Positions 44,240-53,077 of a stretch of 64,000 bases of DNA are shown here, piece after piece (position 1 is the stretch's first letter; the number at the start of each line of letters is the position of its first letter). The translations under genes and the position numbers were made by a program. The notes below the pieces were generated by a model. It was given only the letters and a program-made list of their open reading frames with translations. It did not search any database and was not told the DNA's origin. This stretch comes from Prado023 sp963753075 (GTDB lineage Bacteria > Actinomycetota > Actinomycetes > S36-B12 > CAIYMF01), in contig CAVWAR010000017.1 in NCBI GenBank assembly GCA_963753075.1, forward strand, positions 310,001 to 374,000, written 5' to 3'.

Positions 44240-45699
44240 GGCTGCTCCGGTGGCAAGCTGTCCAGGAAGTCCTGGGCCCAGCTCGCCACGTCGTGGTCGA
44301 AGACCCCTTGGCGCAGCGCCCTCATCCGGTGCGATGCCGCTGCGGCGGACTCGTTGAGCGCGTCGATGATCGAGCGCTTCATGCCCCGGATGTCGTAGGG
44401 GTTGATCAACCACGCCTCGGTCATCTGCTCGGCTGCGCCGGTGAACTCGCTGAGCACCAGGGCACCGGTGTCATTCGTGCGGGCGGCCACGTACTCCTTC
44501 GCGACGAGGTTCATGCCGTCGCGAAGGGGAGTCACCAGCATCACGTCAGCGGCCAGGTAGAGAGCCGCGAGCTCGGCGGGCCCCATCGCCTGGTGCATGT
44601 AGTGGATGGGGTTGGTCCCCACGGGGCCCAGGGCGCCGTTCGCCCGGCTGACCAGGAGCTCCACGTCGGAGCGGATCTTCTGGTACTCCTCGACCTTGGC
44701 CCGCGTGGGTGGTGCGACCTGGATGAAGGCCGTGCGCTCGGGGTCGAGCTCCCCGTCGAGCATCAGCTCGGTGACGGCCTGGATCCGGACATCGATGCCC
44801 TTGGTGTAGTCCAGGCGGTCGACCCCCAGGAGCAGGACGTCGGGATCGCCGACATCCGCGCGGATCTGCTTGGCGCGCTGCTGGACGTCGGGATCGGCCA
44901 CCAGGTCCGCGTAGTCGCTGGCCCGGATCCCGATGGGGAAGGCAGCCACGGTGACGTGGCGGCGCCCGTCGCCGTCGGGCATCTCGAAGCCGCCGTCGAC
45001 CTCCTCAACGCCGAGGAAGCGCTCGGCCAGGCGCCGGAAGTTCACTGCCGCATCAGTCGTCTGGAAGCCGATGACGTCGGCGCCCATGAGGCCCTCCAGG
45101 ATCTGGGTGCGCCACGGCAGCTGGCTGAAGACCTCGATCGGCGGGAAGGGGATGTGCAGGAAGAAGCCGATCCGCAGGTCCGGACGGCGCGCGCGCAGCA
45201 GCGTGGGCACCAGCTGGAGCTGGTAGTCGTGGACCCAGACCCGGGCGCCGGTTGGGGCTGTCTGGGCGACGATCTCGGCGAAGCGGTCGTTGACGGCCCG
45301 GTGGGCCTCGAACTGGCTGCGGTGGTAGACCGGCGCCACGATGCCGCCGTGGTAGTTGGGCCACAGCGCGCCGTTGGAGAAGCCGTCGTAGTGGGCCGCG
45401 ACGTCCGCGCGGCTCAGCGGGACGCTGACCAGCTCGATGTCACCCATCGAATCCGGCGGCTCCGGGGGCGACGACGTGCCCGGATCGTCGGGATCGGCGC
45501 AGAACTGGCCGCTCCACCCGACCCAGAGAGCCTCCTGGTCACGCAGCACGGACTCCATTGCCGAGACCAGGCCGCCCGGGGCGCGCCGCCACCCCTCCTC
45601 GGCGTCGTACTCCAGTGGAAGCCTGTTGGCCACGATCACCAGATCGGGCCCGTCCTGCCTCTGCCGTGCCTGTCGTCGTGATGCCTTGGTGAATCTCAC
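44236..45699 (-). CDS. otsA: Trehalose-6-phosphate synthase
   Basis: A GT20 glycosyltransferase that makes trehalose-6-phosphate from UDP- or GDP-glucose and glucose-6-phosphate. Its 487 residues show VANRLPLEYD and RAPGGLVSAMESV (donor/acceptor loop), WVHDYQLQLVP, FFLHIPFPPIEVF, and the nucleotide-sugar block LRDGMNLVAKEYVAAR. The GTG at 45699 is preceded by AAGGGG at 12 nt. A short frame (ATG ACC AAG ... TGA) ends on this GTG and might be a leader peptide. It pairs with otsB. Confidence 0.95.
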   Translation of the reverse strand: MRFTKASRRQARQRQDGPDLVIVANRLPLEYDAEEGWRRAPGGLVSAMESVLRDQEALWVGWSGQFCADPDDPGTSSPPEPPDSMGDIELVSVPLSRADVAAHYDGFSNGALWPNYHGGIVAPVYHRSQFEAHRAVNDRFAEIVAQTAPTGARVWVHDYQLQLVPTLLRARRPDLRIGFFLHIPFPPIEVFSQLPWRTQILEGLMGADVIGFQTTDAAVNFRRLAERFLGVEEVDGGFEMPDGDGRRHVTVAAFPIGIRASDYADLVADPDVQQRAKQIRADVGDPDVLLLGVDRLDYTKGIDVRIQAVTELMLDGELDPERTAFIQVAPPTRAKVEEYQKIRSDVELLVSRANGALGPVGTNPIHYMHQAMGPAELAALYLAADVMLVTPLRDGMNLVAKEYVAARTNDTGALVLSEFTGAAEQMTEAWLINPYDIRGMKRSIIDALNESAAAASHRMRALRQGVFDHDVASWAQDFLDSLPPEQP

Positions 45700-45930
45700 T
45701 GAGAACCCATCCCCTTGGTCATCTGGTAGTCGAGCCCGAGCTCATGCAACTCCACGTCTGGAACCGAACGGTGGCAGCGTCAGCTGGTGGGGGGATCCCC
45801 GACGGGGGGAACGCCATACCTCGGCTGAACGCTGCGCCTGGCGCGCCGAGACCCCGGAGCCGGCGGATGCTCCGGGAATCGGCATGCTCTGAGGTTAGCT
45901 GCCAGGGGGTGCGGGAGCGAGGGTATGGCC
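45700..45930. other. Intergenic region between ccr and otsA
   Basis: About 230 bp on the minus strand carrying the end of the ccr transcript and the otsA promoter. It contains GGGGATCCCC next to CCCCGTCGGGG, short GC stems that may form the ccr terminator. No TAnnnT box at a convincing distance from otsA was found. Confidence 0.35.
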
Positions 45931-47268
45931 TCAGATCCCACGGAACCGGTTGATCGCGTCGAGGTGCTTGGCCCGCTTGGCCTCGTCGCGCACCCCGAGG
46001 CCCTCCTCGGGGGCCAGGCAGAGGACGCCGACCTTGCCCTGGTGCAGGTTGCGGTGGACCTCGAGTGCGGCCTCCCCGGTCTGCTCCAGCGGGAAGGTCT
46101 GGGACAGCGTCGGGTGGATGAGCCCACGATCGATGAGCCGGTTCGCCTCGTAGGCCTCGCGGTAGTTCGCGAAGTGCGAGCCGATGATGCGCTTGAGGTT
46201 CATCCAGAAGTAGCGGTTGTCGTACTCGTGCATGTAGCCCGAGGTCGAGGCGCAGGTCGCGATCGTGCCGCCCTTGCGCGTCACGTATACCGAGGCCCCG
46301 AACGTCTCCCGGCCGGGATGCTCGAACACGATGTCGACGTCCTCGCCGCCGGTGAGCTCACGGATGCGCTTGCCGAACCGCTGCCACTCCTTGGGGTCCT
46401 GGGTGTTCTCGTCCTTCCAGAACTTGTAGCCCTCGGCCTTGCGGTCGATGATCAGCTCGGCACCCATCTTCCGGCAGATCTCGGCCTTGTCCTCACTGGA
46501 GACCACGCAGATCGGGGTGGCTCCACCGTTGAGTGCCATCTGGGTCGCGTACGAGCCGAGTCCGCCCGAGGCGCCCCAGATCAGCACGTTGTCGCCCTGC
46601 TTCATGCCCGCGCCGTTGCGCGAGACCAGTTGGCGGTAGGCCGTGGAGTTCACCAGTCCGGGCGAGGCAGCCTCCTCCCAGGTGAGGTGGTCCGGCTTGG
46701 GCATCAGCTGGTTGGACTTCACCATGGCGATCTCGGCCAGGCCGCCGAAGTTGGTCTCGAAGCCCCAGATGCGCTGTTCGGGGTCCATCATCGTGTCGTT
46801 GTGCCCGGCCGGGTTCTCCAGCTCGACGCTCAGGCAGTGGGCGACGACCTCGTCACCGGGCTTCCAGGCATTGACGCCCGGGCCGGTGCGCAGCACGACG
46901 CCGGCCAGGTCCGAGCCGACGATGTGGTACGGCAGGTCGTGGCGCTTCGCGAGCTCATGGGTGCGCCCGTAGCGGGCAAGGAACCCGAACGTGCTGACCG
47001 GCTCGAAGATCGAGGTCCACACGGTGTTGTAGTTGACCGCCGAGGCCATGACGGCCACGAGTGCCTCTCCTGGGCCCAACTCGGGGACCGGAACGTCGTC
47101 GAGGTGCAGCGACTCACGGGGGTCCTTGTCGCGGGTCTCCATGCCCGCGAACATCTGCTCCTCGTCCTTATGGACAGTGACAGCCCGGTAGGTCGCGGGG
47201 AGCTCGATCTGGTCGAAGCCGGGCTCATGGTGGGCATCGGCCAGGATGGCGTCAAGGATCTGCTGCAC
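45931..47268 (-). CDS. ccr: Crotonyl-CoA carboxylase/reductase
   Basis: Reductively carboxylates crotonyl-CoA with NADPH and CO2 to (2S)-ethylmalonyl-CoA, the signature step of the ethylmalonyl-CoA pathway. Its 445 residues belong to the medium-chain dehydrogenase superfamily. Residues matching the CO2-binding pocket are visible: Asn in SAVNYNTVW, Phe-Glu in IWGFETNFGG and His in IIGSHFANYREA, which distinguishes carboxylating enzymes from plain reductases. The NADPH fold is WGASGGLGSYATQ. The GTG at 47268 has CTGGAGG upstream. A 20-bp palindrome shared with hbd-ecm lies 37 nt upstream. Confidence 0.96.
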   Translation of the reverse strand: MQQILDAILADAHHEPGFDQIELPATYRAVTVHKDEEQMFAGMETRDKDPRESLHLDDVPVPELGPGEALVAVMASAVNYNTVWTSIFEPVSTFGFLARYGRTHELAKRHDLPYHIVGSDLAGVVLRTGPGVNAWKPGDEVVAHCLSVELENPAGHNDTMMDPEQRIWGFETNFGGLAEIAMVKSNQLMPKPDHLTWEEAASPGLVNSTAYRQLVSRNGAGMKQGDNVLIWGASGGLGSYATQMALNGGATPICVVSSEDKAEICRKMGAELIIDRKAEGYKFWKDENTQDPKEWQRFGKRIRELTGGEDVDIVFEHPGRETFGASVYVTRKGGTIATCASTSGYMHEYDNRYFWMNLKRIIGSHFANYREAYEANRLIDRGLIHPTLSQTFPLEQTGEAALEVHRNLHQGKVGVLCLAPEEGLGVRDEAKRAKHLDAINRFRGI

Positions 47269-47305
47269 GGGACCTCCAGGGACGTCGGAATTGGCGTTCC
47301 CTTGA

Positions 47306-47325
47306 AGGTTACTGCCCGGTAACCG
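47306..47325 (-). promoter_or_regulatory. Palindromic operator upstream of ccr
   Basis: On the minus strand this reads CGGTTACCGGGCAGTAACCT, identical in 19 of 20 positions and in orientation to the site before hbd (34501-34520). It lies 37 nt before the ccr start codon. Confidence 0.75.
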
Positions 47326-47415
47326 CGGGACGTCACCCGGGGCCGCCTCTGTGGGACCGAACCGGGATCAGGCATGGAACACCCACTGGATGGGCGAACC
47401 GGCGTCGCGGAGCCG

Positions 47416-47904
47416 TCAGTGCGCAGGCGGCTGTGCGGCCGGCTCTACCAGCTCCACCAGGACACCGCCACAGTCCTTGGGGTGCACGAAGTTGACCCGG
47501 GAGCCGGCCGTGCCGGTCTTGGGAACGTCGTAGAGCAGGCGGACTCCCGCTGAGCGCAGCCGCTGCCCGGCAACGTCGATGTCGGTCACCCGGAAGGCCA
47601 GCTGCTGCAGGCCCTCGCCGCTGCGCGCGAGGAACTTGCCGATGGGAGAGTCTGGGCGCAGGGGTGCCAGCAGCTGTAGGAAGGACCCGGAGCCGGCGAC
47701 GTCGATCATCGCCTCGCGCACTCCCTGCTCCTCGTTGACCTCCTCGTGCACCGAGTGCAGGCCGAAGGCCCGCTCGTAGAAGGCGATTGCCGCGTCGAGG
47801 TCGGCCACTGCAAGGCCCACGTGATCGATCCGCTCGACCAGTGGGCCAAGGACCGTGCCGGGGGAGGCGCCGGGCATCTCGGGCGCGGGATCGTGGGTGT
47901 CCAT
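47416..47904 (-). CDS. mce: Methylmalonyl-CoA/ethylmalonyl-CoA epimerase
   Basis: Interconverts the 2R and 2S forms of methylmalonyl-CoA, and usually also ethylmalonyl-CoA. Its 162 residues belong to the VOC/glyoxalase fold: IDHVGLAVADLDAAIAFY at the N terminus, LQQLAFRVTDID in the middle and NFVHPKDCGGVLVELVE at the C terminus supply the metal-binding His and Glu. ATG 47904 follows AGGAAGG. The enzyme joins ccr (2S product) to ecm (2R substrate). It is divergent from the thiolase, as in mycobacteria (Rv1322A/fadA4). Confidence 0.93.
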   Translation of the reverse strand: MDTHDPAPEMPGASPGTVLGPLVERIDHVGLAVADLDAAIAFYERAFGLHSVHEEVNEEQGVREAMIDVAGSGSFLQLLAPLRPDSPIGKFLARSGEGLQQLAFRVTDIDVAGQRLRSAGVRLLYDVPKTGTAGSRVNFVHPKDCGGVLVELVEPAAQPPAH

Positions 47905-47956
47905 GGGGTACCACCTTCCTGTTGGCACACAGCCCCTGCTGGTGACTGAGCGGGAC

Positions 47957-47973
47957 GGGCCATGACGTGGCCC
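47957..47973 (-). promoter_or_regulatory. Inverted repeat in the epimerase leader
   Basis: GGGCCA-TGACG-TGGCCC is a perfect 6-bp inverted repeat. It lies between the -10-like TAGGCT (minus strand, 47985-47990) and the epimerase start, so it could be an RNA hairpin or an operator. Confidence 0.4.
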
Positions 47974-47984
47974 CACACGGAATC

Positions 47985-47990
47985 AGCCTA
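47985..47990 (-). promoter_or_regulatory. Candidate -10 box of the epimerase gene
   Basis: TAGGCT on the minus strand gives a leader of about 75 nt that includes the 17-bp inverted repeat. Confidence 0.4.
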
Positions 47991-48089
47991 CGCCGTGGGC
48001 GATCCACGCAGCAGGGGGCATCGCCCAGTGGTGCCCGGGCAGGGGCAGGGCCGTCCGTGGCCGGCCGACTCCACGCCCGGGAGGCGGTG

Positions 48090-48118
48090 TTCCCCCCTAC
48101 CAAGGGCGTGGATATCGT
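48090..48118 (+). promoter_or_regulatory. Candidate promoter of the thiolase–meaB operon
   Basis: TTCCCC (48090-48095) and TATCGT (48113-48118) are 17 bp apart. The leader of about 40 nt contains GAGAGAGG before the ATG at 48165. Confidence 0.45.
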
Positions 48119-48164
48119 GGCCCCTGAGCAAGCATGGCCAGTCCCACGACGAGAGAGGCACACA

Positions 48165-49352
48165 ATGTCCGGATCCGTGATCGTTGCCGGCGCACGCACC
48201 CCGATGGGTCGACTTCTGGGATCCCTGAAGGGCTTCTCGGCTTCAGACCTCGGTGGAATCGCAATCAAGGGGGCCCTGGACCGGGCTGGAGTGTCCGGTG
48301 ATCAGGTGCAGTACGTGATCATGGGCCACGTCATCCAGGCCGGTGCGGGCCAGATCACCGCACGGCAGGCTGCGGTTGCCGGGGGCATCCCCCTGGACGT
48401 GCCGGCGCTGACCATCAACAAGGTCTGCCTGTCCGGGCTGGATGCCATCGCCCTGGCCGACCAGCTCATCCGGGCAGGCGAGTTCGACGTCGTGGTCGCC
48501 GGTGGCATGGAGTCGATGACCAACGCCCCGCACGTCCTGGTCGGCAGTCGTGAGGGTGTCAAGTACGGCGACTGGACCATGAAGGACTCGATGGCCCATG
48601 ACGCCCTGTTCTGCGCCATCGACCAGCTCGCGATGGGCCTGTCCACGGAGAACTACAACAGTCGCTACGACCTCACTCGCCAGGAGCAGGACGAGTTCTC
48701 GGCGCGCTCGCACCAGTTGGCTGCACGCGCTGCCAAGGACGGCCTGTTCGACGACGAGATCGTCCCGGTGTCCATCCCGCAGCGCAAGGGCGACCCGATC
48801 GAGTTCTCTGTCGACGAGGGCGTGCGCGCCGACACCACGGTGGAGACGCTGGGTCGGCTGCGCCCGGCGTTCACGAAGGACGGCACGATCACCGCCGGCT
48901 CTGCGTCGCAGATCTCCGACGGTGCCGCGGCCGTGGTGGTCATGAGCAAGGCGAAGGCCGAGGAGCTCGGGCTCGAGTGGCTCGCCGAGATCGGCGCCCA
49001 TGGTGTGGTCGCGGGCCCGGACGCGTCCCTGCAGGAGCAGCCCGCAAACGCGGTGCTCAAGGCCTGCGACAAGGAGGGCATCGCGCCGGCCGACCTGGAC
49101 CTGGTGGAGCTCAACGAGGCGTTCGCCGCAGTGGGCATCGTCTCCGCGCGCAAGCTCGGCGTCGACCCGGAGCTGGTCAACGTCAACGGCGGGGCCATCG
49201 CCATGGGACACCCCGTGGGGATGTCCGGCGCCCGGCTCGTGCTGCACCTGGCCACCGAGTTGAAGCGGCGTGGTGGCGGAGTGGGCGCTGCTGGCCTGTG
49301 CGGTGGCGGCGGCCAGGGGGACGCACTGATCGTGCGGGTCCCCGAGGTCTGA
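48165..49352 (+). CDS. Acetyl-CoA acetyltransferase (thiolase)
   Basis: Condenses two acetyl-CoA to acetoacetyl-CoA, or the reverse. Its 395 residues contain the acyl-accepting Cys in NKVCLSGLDA, the His of GHPVGMSGAR and the second Cys in GLCGGGGQGDA. Position and pattern match mycobacterial FadA4. In this window it provides acetoacetyl-CoA for hbd, hence crotonyl-CoA (the hydratase step is not encoded here) for ccr. The stop is 9 nt before meaB. Confidence 0.94.
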   Translation: MSGSVIVAGARTPMGRLLGSLKGFSASDLGGIAIKGALDRAGVSGDQVQYVIMGHVIQAGAGQITARQAAVAGGIPLDVPALTINKVCLSGLDAIALADQLIRAGEFDVVVAGGMESMTNAPHVLVGSREGVKYGDWTMKDSMAHDALFCAIDQLAMGLSTENYNSRYDLTRQEQDEFSARSHQLAARAAKDGLFDDEIVPVSIPQRKGDPIEFSVDEGVRADTTVETLGRLRPAFTKDGTITAGSASQISDGAAAVVVMSKAKAEELGLEWLAEIGAHGVVAGPDASLQEQPANAVLKACDKEGIAPADLDLVELNEAFAAVGIVSARKLGVDPELVNVNGGAIAMGHPVGMSGARLVLHLATELKRRGGGVGAAGLCGGGGQGDALIVRVPEV

Positions 49353-49361
49353 GCGGCAGGC

Positions 49362-50321
49362 GTGGCGCGGACCACAGACATCGACGAGCTGGTCGGCCGG
49401 GCCCGAGCGGGTGATCCCCGCTCGGTCGGCCGGCTCATCACGCTCGTCGAGGATGGAGCCTCGCAGCTCCGTGGCCTGATGGCCACGCTGGCGCCACTGT
49501 CCGGCCGGACCCATGTCGTCGGGCTCACCGGATCGCCCGGCGTCGGCAAGTCGACCACCACCTCCGCGCTCGTCAGCCGCTACCGCGCGGAAGACCACCG
49601 CGTCGGGGTGCTGGCGGTCGACCCCTCCTCGCCGTTCTCCGGCGGCGCCCTGCTCGGAGACCGGATCCGCATGCAGGAGCACGCCACGGACCGCGAGGTG
49701 TTCATCCGGTCGATGGCCTCCCGCGGGCACCTGGGTGGGTTGGCCTCGGCGACCCCACAGGCGGTCCGGGTCTTGGACGTCGCCGGCTGCGACCCGGTCC
49801 TGGTCGAGACCGTGGGCGTCGGGCAGTCCGAGGTCGAGGTGGCCGGGGAGGCAGACACCACGGTGGTGCTGCTCGCCCCGGGAATGGGCGACGGGATCCA
49901 GGCAGCCAAGGCTGGGATCCTCGAGATCGGTGACGTCTTCGTCGTGAACAAGGCCGACCGGGACGGTGCCGATGCCACCGCCCGTGAGCTCCGGCACATG
50001 ATCAGCCTGGCGCCCTCGGAGCAGGGCGCGTGGCGGCCACCCGTCCTGAAGATCGTCGCAACCCAGGGGACCGGCCTGCCTGAGCTTGTCGACGCCATCG
50101 GCTCCCACCGGGAATGGCTGGAGTCGTCCGGCATGGGGCTGCTCCGGCGTCGCCAGCGGGCACGATCGGAGATCCAGGGGATTGCGTTGGCCACGCTGCA
50201 GGAACGGTTCGCCGGCCTGGGTGGGGATGGTGCCCTCGAGGCCCTTGCCGACGAGGTGGCGTCCGGGCAGCTGGATGCGTTCACCGCCGCGGACAGGATC
50301 GTCTCCTCGATCGCCGGCTGA
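49362..50321 (+). CDS. meaB: Acyl-CoA mutase chaperone GTPase MeaB
   Basis: A G3E-family GTPase that loads and protects B12-dependent acyl-CoA mutases. Its 319 residues show the P-loop GSPGVGKST, the Mg-binding VDPSSPFSGGALLGDRIRM, the switch DPVLVETVGVGQSE and the base-recognition NKADRDGA. The start is GTG 49362. It is coupled to the thiolase gene and should serve the mutases at 35421 and 53078; the GH94 gene between it and the latter mutase is unexpected. Confidence 0.94.
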   Translation: MARTTDIDELVGRARAGDPRSVGRLITLVEDGASQLRGLMATLAPLSGRTHVVGLTGSPGVGKSTTTSALVSRYRAEDHRVGVLAVDPSSPFSGGALLGDRIRMQEHATDREVFIRSMASRGHLGGLASATPQAVRVLDVAGCDPVLVETVGVGQSEVEVAGEADTTVVLLAPGMGDGIQAAKAGILEIGDVFVVNKADRDGADATARELRHMISLAPSEQGAWRPPVLKIVATQGTGLPELVDAIGSHREWLESSGMGLLRRRQRARSEIQGIALATLQERFAGLGGDGALEALADEVASGQLDAFTAADRIVSSIAG

Positions 50322-50499
50322 GCCGTCGTTGAGCGCCCATTGCCACGCAGGCCGTCACTAGGATTGTCCCGGCGCCGGGGCAGTCGGGCCACGGCTGCCC
50401 CACGACATCCGTGTCGGAGAACGCCCGTGGCGCCGGAGGATCCTCGGCGCCGCCCAGGTGCGCAACCCGTGCCGAGCCACGATCCACGATGGGAGATCC

Positions 50500-52998
50500 A
50501 TGAGTCCCGACCACGATGACGACCAGGCCGGTGAGTACGGGTACTTCGACGATCCGGCGCGGGAGTACGTGATCACCGATCCCCGCACGCCCGTGAAGTG
50601 GGTGAACTACATCGGCTCCCTGAGCTTCGGCGGGATCGTGGACCACACCGGTGGGGCCGTGCTGTGCGCAGGTGATCCGGGCCTGAACCGGATCACCAAG
50701 TACATCCCGCAGACCCCCGCCTCGGACTTCAAGGGCTCCACCCTGTACCTGAAGGTCACTCGCGGTGCCTCGGCGCAGATCGTCACCCCGTTCTTCACGC
50801 CCGGACTCGATGAGCTCGACAGCTACGAGTGCCACGTGGGGCTGTCCTACCAGCGGATCGTCTCCGAGGCCGCGGGGCTCCGGGTGGACGTGACCATCTT
50901 CGTCCCCCCGGGCGACCCGGTGGAGGTCCGCGACATCAGGGTGACGAACCTCGCCGACGACGCCGCCGACGTGGAGGTTGTCCCGGTGGTGGAGTACAGC
51001 CACTTCGACGCCTTCAAGCAGCTGGCCAACGCCGACTGGGTGCCACAGACGATGATGAGTGAGGCCCTCGAGCTCGACGGGGGTCGGCTTGCGCTGCTGC
51101 AGTACGCGTTCATGCGCAAGGACCTGGCGGTCAACTTCGTCAGCGCCTCGGTGCCGGTGCAGTCCTTCGAGAGCGATCGCGCACGGTTCCTCGGCGCCAA
51201 CGAGTACGGCACCTGGCGCCGGCCGAATGCCCTGCTCGCTGAGTCGTTGTCCAACTACGAGGCGCGCCGCGGGGACAACATCGGCGCGCTTCGCCTCGAT
51301 CTGGGAACCCTGGCTCGCTGGGGCGCAGCGGCGCGTCGCCACGTTCCTCGGGCAGGCGCCGCGCGGCGATGTGCCCGGCATCGTGGGCAAGTACGCCGAA
51401 CCCGCGGCGGTGGACGCCGCCCTCGAGCAGCAGGCGGAGTCCTGGGAGGCGGCGCTGTCGGTGCTCCAGTGCCGCACGCCCGATCCCGGCGTTCGACTCG
51501 ATGGTCAACATCCACAACGCGCGCCAGTGCCTGGTCACGATGAACTGGTCGCGCTACCTGTCGCTCTACCAGCTGGGCATCGGCACCCGGGGGCTCGGAT
51601 TCCGGGACAGCTCCCAGGACGTGATGGGCGCGCTGGCCGCCGATCCGGACACGTCGCTGGCGCTGATCCTGCGGTTGCTGAGCATCCAGCGCTCGGACGG
51701 CTCAGCGATGCACCAGTTCTACCCGGCGACGATGCACGCCGACCACGGCGACGCGGCCGAGGAGCCCGAGAAGGGCAAGCTGACCTACGGCGACGACCAC
51801 CTGTGGATCGTGCTGGCAGTGGCGGCCTACGTGAAGGAGACCGGCGACCTCTCGGTCCTGGACCAGGAGATCACCTTCTACGAGGAGGGGACGCCACTGG
51901 CCGAGCGGGAGTCCGCCCCGGTGCTCGAGCACCTCGCGCGGGCGCTGGAGTACACGCGAACGCACGTGGGCCGCAATGGCCTGCCGCTGCTGGGGTACGC
52001 CGACTGGAACGACACCGTCAACCTCCCGGGCGATGCCGAGAGCGTGTTCAACGCCTGCCTGTACGGCCATGCCCTGCTGGAGATGCAGTCCCTGTGCCGG
52101 CACCTTGGGCGTCGCTGAGCAGGCCGAGTCCTACCGGGTGGACCACGAGACCATGGCGGAGCGGGTCAACTCACGTGCCTGGGACGGTGACTGGTACGCG
52201 CGGTACTTCACCGCCGACGACGAGCCGCTCGGATCGCGGCACAACAGCCACGGCAGCCTCTACACGAATGGCCAGTCGTGGCCGGTGCTCGCGGGGTTCG
52301 CACCCCGGGACCGCGCGACAACCGCCCTGGACTCCGTGCGTGGGCGGCTCAACACCCGCTTCGGCATCACCCTCAGTGGCCCGGGGTACGACGGCTACGA
52401 CCCAGAGATCGGCGGTGTCACGAGCTACCCGCCCGGGGCCAAGGAGAACGGCGGGATCTTCCTGCACTCGAACCCGTGGGTGATGATCGCCGAGACGATG
52501 CTCGGCCGCGGTGACCGCGCCTACGAGTACTACTGCCAGATCAACCCCGCCCAGCGCAACAGCGACATCGATCTCTTCGAGGTCGAGCCGTACTGCTACC
52601 CGCAGAACATCCTCGGCGACGAGCACCCGCAGTTCGGCCTGGGCCGCAACAGCTGGCTGTCCGGGACGGCCTCCTGGACCTACCAGGCTGCGACCAGGTT
52701 CATCCTCGGGATCCGCCCCGATCATGGTGGTCTCGTGATCGACCCGTGCATCCCTGCGGGCTGGGACTCCTTCGAGGTCGTCCGCCGGTTCCGTGGGGCG
52801 GAGTACCGGATCCTGGTCCGCAACCCGAATGGGGTGAGCAGCGGCGTGGTCCGGATGGCCGTCGACGGCCGCGACATCGAGGGCAGCGTGGTCCCACTCC
52901 TCGGTGGTGGGGAGCACGTGGTCGAGGTTGAGCTCGGGCCGCTCGCCGCCGGTGCTGAGCGGCCCGTGCCGGCATCGCTGCAGCCTGCCGGGCAGTGA
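50500..52998 (+). CDS. GH94 glycoside phosphorylase (cellobiose/chitobiose phosphorylase-like), three frameshifts
   Basis: A large enzyme of about 830 residues that would split a beta-linked disaccharide or oligosaccharide with phosphate. The N-terminal sandwich domain has KWVNYIGSLSFGGIVDHTGG. The (alpha/alpha)6 domain has MNWSRYLSLYQLG, GYADWNDTVN with the catalytic Asp, and DIDLFEVEPYCYPQNILGDEHP. The C-terminal cap has GLVIDPCIPAGWDSFEVVRRFRG, given here in conserved pieces. The gene runs through three frames, each junction (near 51315, 51487 and 52108) needing removal of one base, so the last part is again in the first frame. The substrate (cellobiose, chitobiose, laminaribiose or other) cannot be told. 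It lies between meaB and a mutase, in the same direction. Confidence 0.85.
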
Positions 52999-53077
52999 AG
53001 GGCGGGTGGCGGGTGCCGTCGGCGGGGCTCCGCCCCCGGCGGGTACCGTGGACGCATCGCAGACCGGGAGGACGGGC

